A stretch of DNA of 52,923 nucleotides from positions 1 to 52,923 of the forward strand of contig CAIJXU010000083.1 of NCBI GenBank assembly GCA_903824725.1, given 5' to 3'. The stretch is from an uncultured Bacteroidota bacterium. GTDB lineage: Bacteria > Bacteroidota > Bacteroidia > Chitinophagales > Chitinophagaceae. The stretch's first letter is position 1. Each line of letters starts with the position of its first letter. The position numbers and the translations under genes are program-made. Positions 1 to 8,003 of this stretch are shown here, one piece after another. Below the pieces are notes generated by a model. The model was not told the DNA's origin and did not search any database. It worked only from the letters and a program-made list of their open reading frames with translations.

Positions 1-1344
1 AATAATAAAGTAATTGAAGAAATCAATATTAGTACACATAACAATAATGAATTAAAAATTCAAATTGATGTGTTAAGTAAAACGGAATCACAAGTTTATA
101 TTGAGTATTGGTGTGATAGCTTAAATGAAAAGTATGTTTCATTAACATCTAAAAAGGGCTTGGCACATAAATTAGTGCTTTGCAATATTATACCTCAGGC
201 TAATTATTCTTTTAAAGTTATTTCATTAATTGATGGCGATAAAATAGAGAGTAAAAAATATACTTTCAAATCAAGGGCATTGCCTGTTTGGTTACAAGAC
301 CAATTTAAATATAATTGTACCGATTTAAGTAATGTGCCAAGTCAATTTAAGGAAGGGTTGATGTTGATGAATAAAAGGGAAGCGCCTGGCGTCTTATATT
401 TAGTGGATTATAAAGCCCGTTTAAGATGGTATCATATGATTGATGGTATCGGGTTTAAAGTAGCCCGTTTTACCCAGGATACTAGTATTATTTCAATTTT
501 GGGTAAAAATGATGAGCCTACTAGTTATGGAAGTCAAATTTTAGAGATTAATATTTTAGGTGATACCTTACTTTATTTGAAAAAAGGGCAAGGTGACTTA
601 AAGCAAACCATCCATCACGAAGTACTTAAAAAAAATAAAAATGAAATTGTTACTTTATTTGTAGATGAAAGGGTAATGGATCTAAGAAAAATAGGCGGTG
701 GTAAAAATGACACGGTAAGTTCAGATGGTATTTTAATTTTAGATAGGAACGGTAAACAATTATGGAAATGGAGTGTATTTGATGTAGCCGATCCTTTAAA
801 AGATACGGGGTTATTGAGAAATAAAAAAGATTGGACACATGCGAACAGCTTGAATTATGATAAGGACAGTAATTTCTTAATTTCTTTTTACAATAATGGG
901 CAAATTTGGAAAGTGGATGCACACAGTGGGAAAATTTTATGGAAATTTGGAAAGGGGGGCGATATAAAAATGCCACAAGAATGTAATTTTTCACAATCAC
1001 ATGCAGTGCATATCAATAATAATGGGAGTATGATGTTTTTTGATAATGGGGTTTCCAAAAAACAATCAGAAGTGTATGCAATGCAATTAAATCAAAAAGA
1101 AAAGTCATCTACCATTGATATACATTTTAAATTACCGACAGAAGTTTATAATGAACGCATGGGAAGTGCTTATTTAGTAAATGATACTGCCATTTTAAGT
1201 TGCTGTTCTAAAAAGCATATTACTGTACTATCTAATGCTAAAGGGAAACTCATTTGGACTTTAAATACAGGCATTCCACCTTATAGGGTTGAATTTTTAA
1301 CACCACTTCAATTTGCACCCTTCTTAAAACCGCTTTTAGATTAA
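1..1344 (+). CDS. Aryl-sulfate sulfotransferase family protein (5' truncated)
   Basis: The frame is open from base 1, so the gene starts outside the window; the first possible internal start (GTG at 70) has no special claim. The product resembles the arylsulfotransferase (ASST) family: a beta-propeller periplasmic enzyme that moves sulfate between phenolic compounds without PAPS. Family-like segments are RWYH near 425, HHEVLK near 615, the DWTHANSLNYD block near 830 (this His is the likely catalytic type), a GKILWKFG strand, and SQSHAVHINNNG followed by FFDNG near 1000. The N-terminal part looks like a fibronectin-type beta domain. The next gene, a diheme cytochrome lipoprotein, begins 15 nt downstream, so the two are probably co-transcribed. 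Family call is from motif recognition; the substrate is unknown. Confidence 0.75.
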   Translation, partial: NNKVIEEINISTHNNNELKIQIDVLSKTESQVYIEYWCDSLNEKYVSLTSKKGLAHKLVLCNIIPQANYSFKVISLIDGDKIESKKYTFKSRALPVWLQDQFKYNCTDLSNVPSQFKEGLMLMNKREAPGVLYLVDYKARLRWYHMIDGIGFKVARFTQDTSIISILGKNDEPTSYGSQILEINILGDTLLYLKKGQGDLKQTIHHEVLKKNKNEIVTLFVDERVMDLRKIGGGKNDTVSSDGILILDRNGKQLWKWSVFDVADPLKDTGLLRNKKDWTHANSLNYDKDSNFLISFYNNGQIWKVDAHSGKILWKFGKGGDIKMPQECNFSQSHAVHINNNGSMMFFDNGVSKKQSEVYAMQLNQKEKSSTIDIHFKLPTEVYNERMGSAYLVNDTAILSCCSKKHITVLSNAKGKLIWTLNTGIPPYRVEFLTPLQFAPFLKPLLD

Positions 1345-1359
1345 AAATAAAATCATTGT

Positions 1360-2349
1360 ATGAAAAATAACTATAAAAATATGATCATGATCTCAATTAG
1401 TACTTTGATACTATTGATCTCATGTAATGGCATATCTAAAGTTGAAGAAAAAACAGCAAAGGAAAATACAGATTTAATTAAAGTAGATACTACTAAAATT
1501 CCAAACGATAAATTTGGCGTCTCAGTTCGTTATGGTAGGGAGTTGATGTTGAATACAGCTTACTATATTGGTCCTAATGGTGTTAATGGAAAGTATCTTG
1601 GTAATAAAATGAATTGCTCAAATTGTCATCAGGAAGCAGGTACTAAGTTATATTCTTTAAACCTAATTGCTTCTCACAATAATTACCCTCAATACCGACC
1701 TAGAGAAGGTCGCGTACTTACTTTAGCCGAACGTGTTAATAATTGTATCATGCGCCCTCATAGTGGTAAACCAATACCTTTAGATAGTAAGGAAATGGTT
1801 GCATTTTTATCTTATTTTAAATGGATTAATACATTTGCACCTAAAGGACAAAAGTTTAAAGGAGAAAAAAACTTATCAGTCAGCTTTCCTAAAGTAGCAG
1901 CTAGTTCTGAAAAGGGGGGTGTTTTATTTGTTCAGCATTGTCAAAGATGTCATGGTGTAAATGGAGAAGGTTATATGCGACCTGATGGAATCACATATCT
2001 ATATCCTCCATTATGGGGAAAATACGGTTATCAACCAGGGTCAAGTATGCATAGGATAATTAAACAGGCTCAATGGTTAAAAAGCAATATGCCACAGGAT
2101 AAAGCAACTTGGCAAAAGCCTATTTTGACCGATGAAGAAGCTTTGGATTTAGCGGCTTTTGTAAATGATGACAAAATACATTCAAGACCCAATCCTAAAT
2201 CATTTGATTATCCTCATATCGAAGAAAAAGCCATTGATTATGGTGTAGGGCCCTTTATAGACTCTTTTTCTGAATCTCAGCATAAGTTTGGACCCTTTCA
2301 ATCCATTATTGATTATTGGAACAAAAGAGGTCTAAAACCGATCTACTAG
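1360..2349 (+). CDS. Diheme c-type cytochrome lipoprotein, TsdA-like
   Basis: 329 residues. The N-terminus has a hydrophobic stretch ending in LLISC (Cys22), a lipoprotein signal, so the protein is probably membrane-anchored on the periplasmic side. There are two heme-binding motifs, CSNCH (Cys86, Cys89, His90) and CQRCH (Cys194, Cys197, His198). Between them lies ERVNNC with Cys129, placed like the unusual cysteine axial ligand of heme 1 in the TsdA thiosulfate dehydrogenase/tetrathionate reductase family; Met244 (SNMPQ) is a candidate ligand for heme 2. Gene order with an upstream sulfotransferase-type gene suggests a sulfur-related role, but that is inference. It could instead be a generic diheme electron carrier. 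Confidence 0.75.
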   Translation: MKNNYKNMIMISISTLILLISCNGISKVEEKTAKENTDLIKVDTTKIPNDKFGVSVRYGRELMLNTAYYIGPNGVNGKYLGNKMNCSNCHQEAGTKLYSLNLIASHNNYPQYRPREGRVLTLAERVNNCIMRPHSGKPIPLDSKEMVAFLSYFKWINTFAPKGQKFKGEKNLSVSFPKVAASSEKGGVLFVQHCQRCHGVNGEGYMRPDGITYLYPPLWGKYGYQPGSSMHRIIKQAQWLKSNMPQDKATWQKPILTDEEALDLAAFVNDDKIHSRPNPKSFDYPHIEEKAIDYGVGPFIDSFSESQHKFGPFQSIIDYWNKRGLKPIY

Positions 2350-2426
2350 TTTTTATAAAAGCCACCCCCGATGTCCAGTACCTATAATTAGGTATTGGGT
2401 ATCAATAATTTGTAAATTTTTATATA

Positions 2427-2468
2427 CTAAATGTATAATATAATTGTCTAAATGTATATTATATCTTA
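2427..2468. promoter_or_regulatory. Two 21-bp direct repeats upstream of the membrane/XRE gene pair
   Basis: CTAAATGTATAATATAAT begins at 2427 and CTAAATGTATATTATATC at 2448, exactly 21 bp apart, or two helical turns. They lie 22-63 bp before the membrane gene whose partner encodes an XRE regulator. This spacing fits a dimeric HTH protein binding the same DNA face, so an autoregulatory operator is likely; no binding data exist here. The surrounding DNA is very AT-rich, which raises the chance of coincidental repetition. Confidence 0.4.
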
Positions 2469-2489
2469 CATTTAATAAAATTTACATTT

Positions 2490-2957
2490 ATGAAATCATT
2501 ACTACTTCCACACAAGTACAAACTAATTGGATGGGTTTTATTTGTTCCATCAATTCTTGCATTACTCATTTTCATATTTTTTGAAATTACTTATACTCCT
2601 ACCATTATGACGTTTGGTTTTTTTGGGGATGGATTTATTACTCATTCAACTCGCGCTTTAACATTCGGTAAGATAGAATTACTACCAAATTTAACCGGTA
2701 TTCTAATATTGGCAGGAGGTTTATTAGTGATGTTTTCAAAAGAAAAAACGGAAGATGAGTATATCAATCAAATCAGGTTGAATTCCTTACAATATTCGGT
2801 ATTCTTAAATTATATATTACTCTTTTTTTGTATTGTGTTTATCCATGGGTTTGCTTTCTTACACGTGATGGTATATAATTTATTTACTATTATTATTATC
2901 TACATTCTGAGGTTTCATTATTTTATCTACAAAAATTCAACTAATAACAATGAATAA
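2490..2957 (+). CDS. Small integral membrane protein paired with XRE regulator
   Basis: 155 residues with about four hydrophobic helices (roughly 14-32, 67-82, 104-122, 124-145) and a charged cytoplasmic segment KEKTEDEYINQIR around 84-96. This layout, followed directly by a tiny Cro/C1-type regulator, is a recurrent Bacteroidota gene pair of unknown function. The stop codon overlaps the regulator's start by 8 nt (2950-2957), so translation is probably coupled. The membrane protein may sequester or control the regulator, but nothing in the sequence proves this. Confidence 0.75.
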   Translation: MKSLLLPHKYKLIGWVLFVPSILALLIFIFFEITYTPTIMTFGFFGDGFITHSTRALTFGKIELLPNLTGILILAGGLLVMFSKEKTEDEYINQIRLNSLQYSVFLNYILLFFCIVFIHGFAFLHVMVYNLFTIIIIYILRFHYFIYKNSTNNNE

Positions 2958-3150
2958 TAAGATAAAAATTGAACGAGCCGTAAGCAACTTAACTCAAGAG
3001 CAGTTGGCGGAAATGGTTTCCGTTACAAGACAAACCATTAATGCTATTGAGTTGAAAAAATTTGTTCCTTCAACCGTATTGGCTTTGAAGATATGTAGGG
3101 TATTTAATAAATCATTAGACGAAGTATTTAGCCTAGAGGAATCCGACTAA
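2950..3150 (+). CDS. XRE/Cro-family HTH transcriptional regulator (66 aa)
   Basis: A single helix-turn-helix domain fills the protein: LTQEQLAEMVSVTRQTINAIE (residues about 14-34) is the canonical XRE helix 2-turn-helix 3, followed by PSTVLALKICRVFNKSLDEVF. It has no effector domain, as in the YozG-type minimal regulators. It overlaps the upstream membrane gene by 8 nt. Probable targets are its own operon, whose upstream region carries 21-bp direct repeats. Confidence 0.9.
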   Translation: MNNKIKIERAVSNLTQEQLAEMVSVTRQTINAIELKKFVPSTVLALKICRVFNKSLDEVFSLEESD

Positions 3151-3189
3151 TTATTTGAGAAATTTAAGTCAAGATGGATTAGGCTAGGT

Positions 3190-3229
3190 ATAAAAAAAGA
3201 ACCACCTACAATTTTATGTAAGTGGTTCC
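3190..3229 (-). terminator. Rho-independent terminator of tRNA-Arg
   Basis: On the minus strand GAACCACTTAC pairs imperfectly with GTAGGTGGTTC around a short AT-rich loop and is followed by TTTTTTT. It lies directly 3' of the tRNA CCA end. Confidence 0.8.
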
Positions 3230-3231
3230 AG

Positions 3232-3308
3232 TGGTGACCGCGTTAGGATTCAAACCTAAAACCCCCTCATCCGTAGTGAGGTACTCTATTCAGTTGAGCT
3301 ACGCAGCC
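3232..3308 (-). tRNA. tRNA-Arg (anticodon ACG)
   Basis: A full 77-nt cloverleaf on the minus strand: acceptor GGCTGCG with CGCGGTC (two G-U wobbles), discriminator A and an encoded CCA; D-stem GCTC/GAGT; anticodon stem CCTCA/TGAGG with loop CTACGGA, hence anticodon ACG reading CGU (and CGC/CGA when A34 is converted to inosine by TadA); 5-nt variable loop GGGTT; T-stem TTAGG/CCTAA. The D-loop carries G18-A19 and the T-loop reads TTTGAAT, so the usual G19-C56 tertiary pair is replaced by A19-U56, a compensated change that argues for a working tRNA. It has its own promoter and terminator. Confidence 0.95.
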
Positions 3309-3332
3309 ATTACCCTAGTTATATAGGGGTTG

Positions 3333-3363
3333 CAAATATATTTTAAATACCTCATTCTCCCAA
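3333..3363 (-). promoter_or_regulatory. Promoter of tRNA-Arg
   Basis: Minus-strand TATATTTG (3340-3333) is a perfect Bacteroidota -7 box (TAnnTTTG), with TTG (3363-3361) exactly 20 nt upstream as the -33 element. Predicted start of transcription is a short distance before the tRNA 5' end at 3308. Confidence 0.65.
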
Positions 3364-3391
3364 GGAAAAAGCCAACTATTGGTACTAATTT

Positions 3392-5290
3392 CTAGTAATG
3401 CCAGCGTACAAAGGCCTCAATAGCAGCGTATTTGGTCAATCCTAGGCGTGCATATAAATCGGCTGTATTGGCATTTCGAATCTCGGCTCTTTGCCAAAAT
3501 TCCCTTGCATCAGACCCCTGGAAAGGAACACTGTCCTTTTGAGATTGATGTATAAATATGCCAAAACGCTTTTTTAATACTTGATCGGGACTCATGGGTA
3601 CTGCCATTTCAATTTCAGCAATTTCCCATTCTTGCCATGCACCTTTGTATAACCATACCCAGCAATCTTTCACCCAATCCGTTCCTGCTGCTTTTAATCG
3701 TCGTACACTTTCAAATATAATTTCTAAGCAAACTTTATGCGTACCATGTGGGTCTGCTAAATCTCCTGCGCAATATATTTGGTGCGGCTTTAATTTATTT
3801 AAAAAGTCCATCGTGATTTTAATATCCAATTCACTCATTGGTTTTTTCTCAATAGCACCTGTTTCGTAAAAAGGTAAATCTAGGAAATGATGGTTTTCGT
3901 CCTTCAAACCTACATAGCGACAAGTGGCTTTGGCTTCACAGCGTCTAATAAGCCCTTTGATGGCTCTAATTTCTGCAGTATCTAAATGAGTCGATTTTTT
4001 TTCAGCTAAAAATGCGCGTGCATCTGTTAAAATGGTTTGACTTTTTTTATTGTCAATTCCAAACAATTCTTCAAAACCAACGGCGAAGTCTAAAAATCGA
4101 GTTACGAATTCATCAGTCACCGCAATATTTCCACTTGTTTGATATCCTACATGCACCTCATGTCCTTGATCGTGTAATCGCATAAAAGTACCACCCATGC
4201 TGATGATGTCATCGTCGGGGTGGGGCGAGAATATTAAAACATTTTTAGGATGTGGATTGCTTCTTTCAGGATGTGCTGGGATCACTGCATTGGGTTTGCC
4301 GCCTGGCCATCCAGTGATGGTGTCCCTTAACATATAAAACACTTGTAAATTAATATCGTAAACCGATTCTTTTAAAACTAATAAATCTGCTAAATTATTT
4401 TCGGTGTAGTCGTTGGCCGTTAAGCTTAAAATTGTTTTGTCTAATTTTAATGCTAACTCAACCACAGCTTTTTTAATTAAGGCTGGAGTCCAATCGGTAT
4501 TACCTGTTAACCAAGGAGATTTGTTTCTAGTTAAATCGGTTGAGGCTAATTCGTCAATAACAAAAGTACAATCATCATGATTTTGTAAAACACTGGCTGG
4601 CAATTGTTCGGTAACGACACCTTCAACTGCTTTAGCAACAATTTCTGCTTTATTTCCCCAGGCCAATAAAACAATTTTTTTGGCTTTCATGATACTGCTG
4701 ATACCCACTGTTATAGCCAATTTAGGTACTTTATTGATATCATGAAATTCATAAGTATTCGCAATTCTTGTTTGCTGATCTAAATGAATCACTCTTGTTT
4801 TAGAATGAAAACTTGAACCAGGTTCATTAAAACCAATATGACCATTTTTACCAATACCTAATATTTGTAAATCTATTCCACCTACTTTTTCAATGATTTG
4901 CTCATAGGCATTGCAGCTTTCTTTGATGGAATCCTGTGCCCATTCACCATTGGGTATATGTATATTTTCAGGTTTGATGTCTACTAAATCAAATAAATGG
5001 CGATGCATAAAACTCCAATAACTTTGGTAGGCCGTTTTATCGATAGGGTAGTATTCGTCTAAATTAATAGTGATGACATTTTTAAAACTCAAACCTTCTT
5101 CTTTATGTAAGCGTACCAATTCCTTGTATAATAAAATAGGAGTGCTTCCAGTTGCCATACCAAGAACACAGTTTGCTTTTTGAGCTTGCCTTTCTTTGAT
5201 CAAGGAAGCAATTTGTGCAGCTACTGCATTTGACCCTTCCGTAGAAGTAGTAAAAATTTTAACTGGTATTTTTTCAAAAGATTCAATCAT
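3392..5290 (-). CDS. nagB: Glucosamine-6-phosphate deaminase fused to a PIG-L/LmbE deacetylase domain
   Basis: 632 residues in two domains. Residues 1-265 are NagB: MATGSTP phosphate loop, LDEYYP with the catalytic Asp, and GIGKNGHIGFNEP; it converts glucosamine-6-phosphate to fructose-6-phosphate and ammonia. From about residue 350 a PIG-L/LmbE zinc deacetylase follows, with FSPHPDDDIISMGG and a later DPHGTH motif. Such double-domain NagB proteins are known in Bacteroidota; single NagB proteins are only about 260 aa. The C-terminal domain's substrate is not established; deacetylation of an amino-sugar derivative is the natural guess. The gene follows pfkA-pyk but is separated from pyk by a terminator hairpin. 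Confidence 0.9.
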   Translation of the reverse strand: MIESFEKIPVKIFTTSTEGSNAVAAQIASLIKERQAQKANCVLGMATGSTPILLYKELVRLHKEEGLSFKNVITINLDEYYPIDKTAYQSYWSFMHRHLFDLVDIKPENIHIPNGEWAQDSIKESCNAYEQIIEKVGGIDLQILGIGKNGHIGFNEPGSSFHSKTRVIHLDQQTRIANTYEFHDINKVPKLAITVGISSIMKAKKIVLLAWGNKAEIVAKAVEGVVTEQLPASVLQNHDDCTFVIDELASTDLTRNKSPWLTGNTDWTPALIKKAVVELALKLDKTILSLTANDYTENNLADLLVLKESVYDINLQVFYMLRDTITGWPGGKPNAVIPAHPERSNPHPKNVLIFSPHPDDDIISMGGTFMRLHDQGHEVHVGYQTSGNIAVTDEFVTRFLDFAVGFEELFGIDNKKSQTILTDARAFLAEKKSTHLDTAEIRAIKGLIRRCEAKATCRYVGLKDENHHFLDLPFYETGAIEKKPMSELDIKITMDFLNKLKPHQIYCAGDLADPHGTHKVCLEIIFESVRRLKAAGTDWVKDCWVWLYKGAWQEWEIAEIEMAVPMSPDQVLKKRFGIFIHQSQKDSVPFQGSDAREFWQRAEIRNANTADLYARLGLTKYAAIEAFVRWHY

Positions 5291-5316
5291 GGTATATAAT
5301 TGTAGTTTAAAATTAA

Positions 5317-5346
5317 ATAAAAAAAGCCTCCCATGGTATGGAAGGC
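5317..5346 (-). terminator. Terminator after pyk
   Basis: Minus-strand stem GCCTTCC/GGGAGGC (5346-5340 with 5332-5326, one G-U pair), 7-nt loop, then a T run. It lies between the pyk stop and the nagB start only about 27 nt upstream of the nagB ATG, so nagB needs read-through or a promoter within or just after this hairpin. Confidence 0.75.
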
Positions 5347-5353
5347 CTGTTTA

Positions 5354-6808
5354 TTATTCTACTCTGTTGATTTTAATAATATTAGTAGGTAAATGTAACT
5401 CAACGGGTGTACTTCCCGTATTGACTACCACATCGTCCTTTTTCACAAATCCTAACTTCTTTAAAATTTGAATTTGATCCTTGATGATATTATCCAAACT
5501 TTCTTCTTTATTGTAATAGATCGTCTTTACGCCCCAGCTTAAACTAAGTTGATTGACTAAAGTTTTTTCCTTGGTGAAGATAAATAATGGGGCTTTAGGA
5601 CGGAAACTACTTAACATGAATGCAGTATAGCCACTTTGGGTCATACCTACAATAGCTTGTGCATCACTGTCATCTGCCAACTTGCATCCGTTGTAACAAA
5701 CCGCATCACTTAAAAAAGAAGGGGAGTGTGATTGTGGTTTAAAGTCATCTGCGCGATTGTATTTATAACCATTTAATTCAACTTCATTGATAATTTTACG
5801 CATGGTTTCAATCACCAAAACTGGAAATTGTCCAGTTGCTGTTTCACCACTTAACATCACGGCATCTGCACCTTCAATCACCGCATTGGCCACATCTGTG
5901 ATTTCACTACGATTGGGTTTTACCCTGTCAATCATACTTTCCATCATTTGTGTTGCAACAATCACTGGTTTTGCACGATGCAAACATTTTCTAATTAATT
6001 CTTTTTGAATTAAAGGAATTTTTTCGACTGGTAATTCTACACCTAAATCACCACGAGCAATCATGATCGCATCACTAGCGTTAATGATATCTCTAATATT
6101 GGTTAAGGCTTCAGGCATTTCAATTTTTGCAATGATCTTTGCCTTGCTATTGTTTTTTTCAAGAATATCTCTGAGCATTTCAATATCTGCAACACGCTTA
6201 ACAAAACTTAATGCCACCCAATCCAATTTTTCTTTTATAATAAAGTCGGCATCTTCTAAATCTTTTTCTGTCAAGGCAGGTAATGAAATTTTAGTATCTG
6301 GTAAGTTGATTCCTTTTTTTGAAGAAATGATACCACCTAGCGTTACCTTAACTTTTACATCTCCATTTTTTTCTACACTGCTCACCATTACTTCAATTTT
6401 ACCATCATCAATCATAATGGTATTGCCCACTACTACATCGCCAGCAAGGTTAGGGTAGGAAACATAAATTTTTTCTAATGTACCAATACATTTCTCATTG
6501 GTAAAAGTAAGGATGTCGCCCGCTTTTACTTCCAATCTATTATCTGCAATTTCTCCAACTCTTAATTTAGGACCTTGTAAATCACCCAAAATAGCTACAC
6601 TGCATCCTAATTCTTGATTGATGCCACGAATATGGTCAATGATTTGTTTTTTATCTTCATGACTACCATGTGAAAAATTTAATCTAAAAACATTCACCCC
6701 AGCGATTACTAATTTTTTTAATTGATCATATGAATCACAAGCAGGACCTACTGTTGCAACAATTTTTGTTTTATGATGTGTGTTTTTAAAATCTTGATTT
6801 TGACTCAT
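5354..6808 (-). CDS. pyk: Pyruvate kinase
   Basis: 484 residues, close to the usual bacterial length. Catalyses phosphoenolpyruvate + ADP to pyruvate + ATP. Visible motifs: TKIVATVGPA at the N-terminus, RLNFSHG, the cation-binding/catalytic region IIAKIEMPEAL and MIARGDLGVELP, then ATQMMESMI; the C-terminal effector domain ends with NTGSTPV. It starts 22 nt after pfkA in the same direction, so the two irreversible glycolytic steps appear to form one operon. Confidence 0.97.
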   Translation of the reverse strand: MSQNQDFKNTHHKTKIVATVGPACDSYDQLKKLVIAGVNVFRLNFSHGSHEDKKQIIDHIRGINQELGCSVAILGDLQGPKLRVGEIADNRLEVKAGDILTFTNEKCIGTLEKIYVSYPNLAGDVVVGNTIMIDDGKIEVMVSSVEKNGDVKVKVTLGGIISSKKGINLPDTKISLPALTEKDLEDADFIIKEKLDWVALSFVKRVADIEMLRDILEKNNSKAKIIAKIEMPEALTNIRDIINASDAIMIARGDLGVELPVEKIPLIQKELIRKCLHRAKPVIVATQMMESMIDRVKPNRSEITDVANAVIEGADAVMLSGETATGQFPVLVIETMRKIINEVELNGYKYNRADDFKPQSHSPSFLSDAVCYNGCKLADDSDAQAIVGMTQSGYTAFMLSSFRPKAPLFIFTKEKTLVNQLSLSWGVKTIYYNKEESLDNIIKDQIQILKKLGFVKKDDVVVNTGSTPVELHLPTNIIKINRVE

Positions 6809-6830
6809 TTATAATGCTTTGTTTTTTGTA

Positions 6831-7817
6831 TTAGCTCGCTAGTATTTTTACAATTCTTAACCACTCTTCCGAAATTTTTTGTTTTGCTTTAATGGCATTG
6901 TCCAGTGGTGTATATTTCATCTTGTTATCTTCGATACCCACCATAACATTGTGTGTGCCGTTCAACAAACATTCAACTGCATGATAACCCATGCGACTTG
7001 CAATTAATCGATCAAGGCAACTAGGGGATCCGCCTCTTTGAATATGACCTAATATACAAACACGAATATCTGCGTTGGGTAATTTTTCTTTTAAATAATT
7101 TCCTACCTGTGTCCCCCCTCCAAATTCATCTCCTTCAGCAACAACGATTAAGTTCACTAATTTTTTACGCTTTTCCTTTTCAGTTAAAGCAGTAATGAGT
7201 GCGTTCATATCCGTTTTAGTCTCAGGGATTAAAATATTTTCAGCCCCTGTTGCAATACCGCTATGTAGTGCAATATAACCAGCATCTCTTCCCATCACTT
7301 CCACAACAAATAAACGGTCATGTGCATCCGCCGTGTCTCTAATTTTATCAATAGCTTCCACCGCAGTGTTTACTGCAGTATCAAAGCCAATAGTAAAATC
7401 ACTTCCCGCAATATCTTTATCAATGGTCCCAGGTATACCAATACAAGGGATATCGAATTCGTTACTAAATTTTTGGGCTCCTTGAAAACTTCCATCTCCG
7501 CCAATGACTACGATACCATCAATATTGTGTTTCTTCAAATTATTATAAGCAATTTGACGACCTGCAGGTTCAAAAAAATCTTTACTCCTAGCAGTTTTTA
7601 AAATAGTGCCTCCTCTTTGTATGATATTGGCCACTGATTTGGAGTCCATTTGAATGATGTCATTTTCAATCATACCATTATAGCCTCTAGCCACGCCAAA
7701 GACCTCTAAACCATGGTATAATCCTGTTCTTACTACAGCCCTAATGGCCGCGTTCATTCCAGGGGCATCACCACCTGAGGTTAAAACAGCAATTTTTGAA
7801 ACTTTTTTTAAGGACAT
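6831..7817 (-). CDS. pfkA: ATP-dependent 6-phosphofructokinase
   Basis: 328 residues, typical of PfkA. It phosphorylates fructose-6-phosphate to the 1,6-bisphosphate. Motifs: LTSGGDAPGMNAAIR, the ATP loop GGDGSFQGA, catalytic PGTIDKDI, and MGRDAGYIALHSG. The GGDGS loop favours ATP over pyrophosphate as donor. First gene of a two-gene operon with pyk. A TAAATTTG box lies 72 nt upstream. Confidence 0.97.
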   Translation of the reverse strand: MSLKKVSKIAVLTSGGDAPGMNAAIRAVVRTGLYHGLEVFGVARGYNGMIENDIIQMDSKSVANIIQRGGTILKTARSKDFFEPAGRQIAYNNLKKHNIDGIVVIGGDGSFQGAQKFSNEFDIPCIGIPGTIDKDIAGSDFTIGFDTAVNTAVEAIDKIRDTADAHDRLFVVEVMGRDAGYIALHSGIATGAENILIPETKTDMNALITALTEKEKRKKLVNLIVVAEGDEFGGGTQVGNYLKEKLPNADIRVCILGHIQRGGSPSCLDRLIASRMGYHAVECLLNGTHNVMVGIEDNKMKYTPLDNAIKAKQKISEEWLRIVKILAS

Positions 7818-7889
7818 ATTCTAATCTATTGTAGGTTAATGCATTGATTTACAATTAAAAACCTAATGCGATTCCACCAAATGGAGCTA

Positions 7890-7897
7890 CAAATTTA
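7890..7897 (-). promoter_or_regulatory. Candidate -7 box of the pfkA-pyk operon
   Basis: Minus-strand TAAATTTG matches TAnnTTTG. No good -33 TTTG is seen at the expected distance. It implies a leader of roughly 65 nt. The rest of the 186-bp gap up to the ABC-F stop shows only a TTGGTA/TACCAA hairpin near 7937 without a T run. Confidence 0.4.
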
Positions 7898-8003
7898 ATC
7901 AATTGAATGTAAATAAATTGAATAAATAGGTATTTGTTGGTATTTTTCTACCAAAACACAATGAAGCGTTAGTTTTTAGCCTTAGAAGGTGTGGATTTTG
8001 ACC

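Noticed and set aside
7935..7957. Hairpin TTGGTA/TACCAA after the ABC-F gene as terminator
   Set aside because: No T run follows on either strand in the right place.
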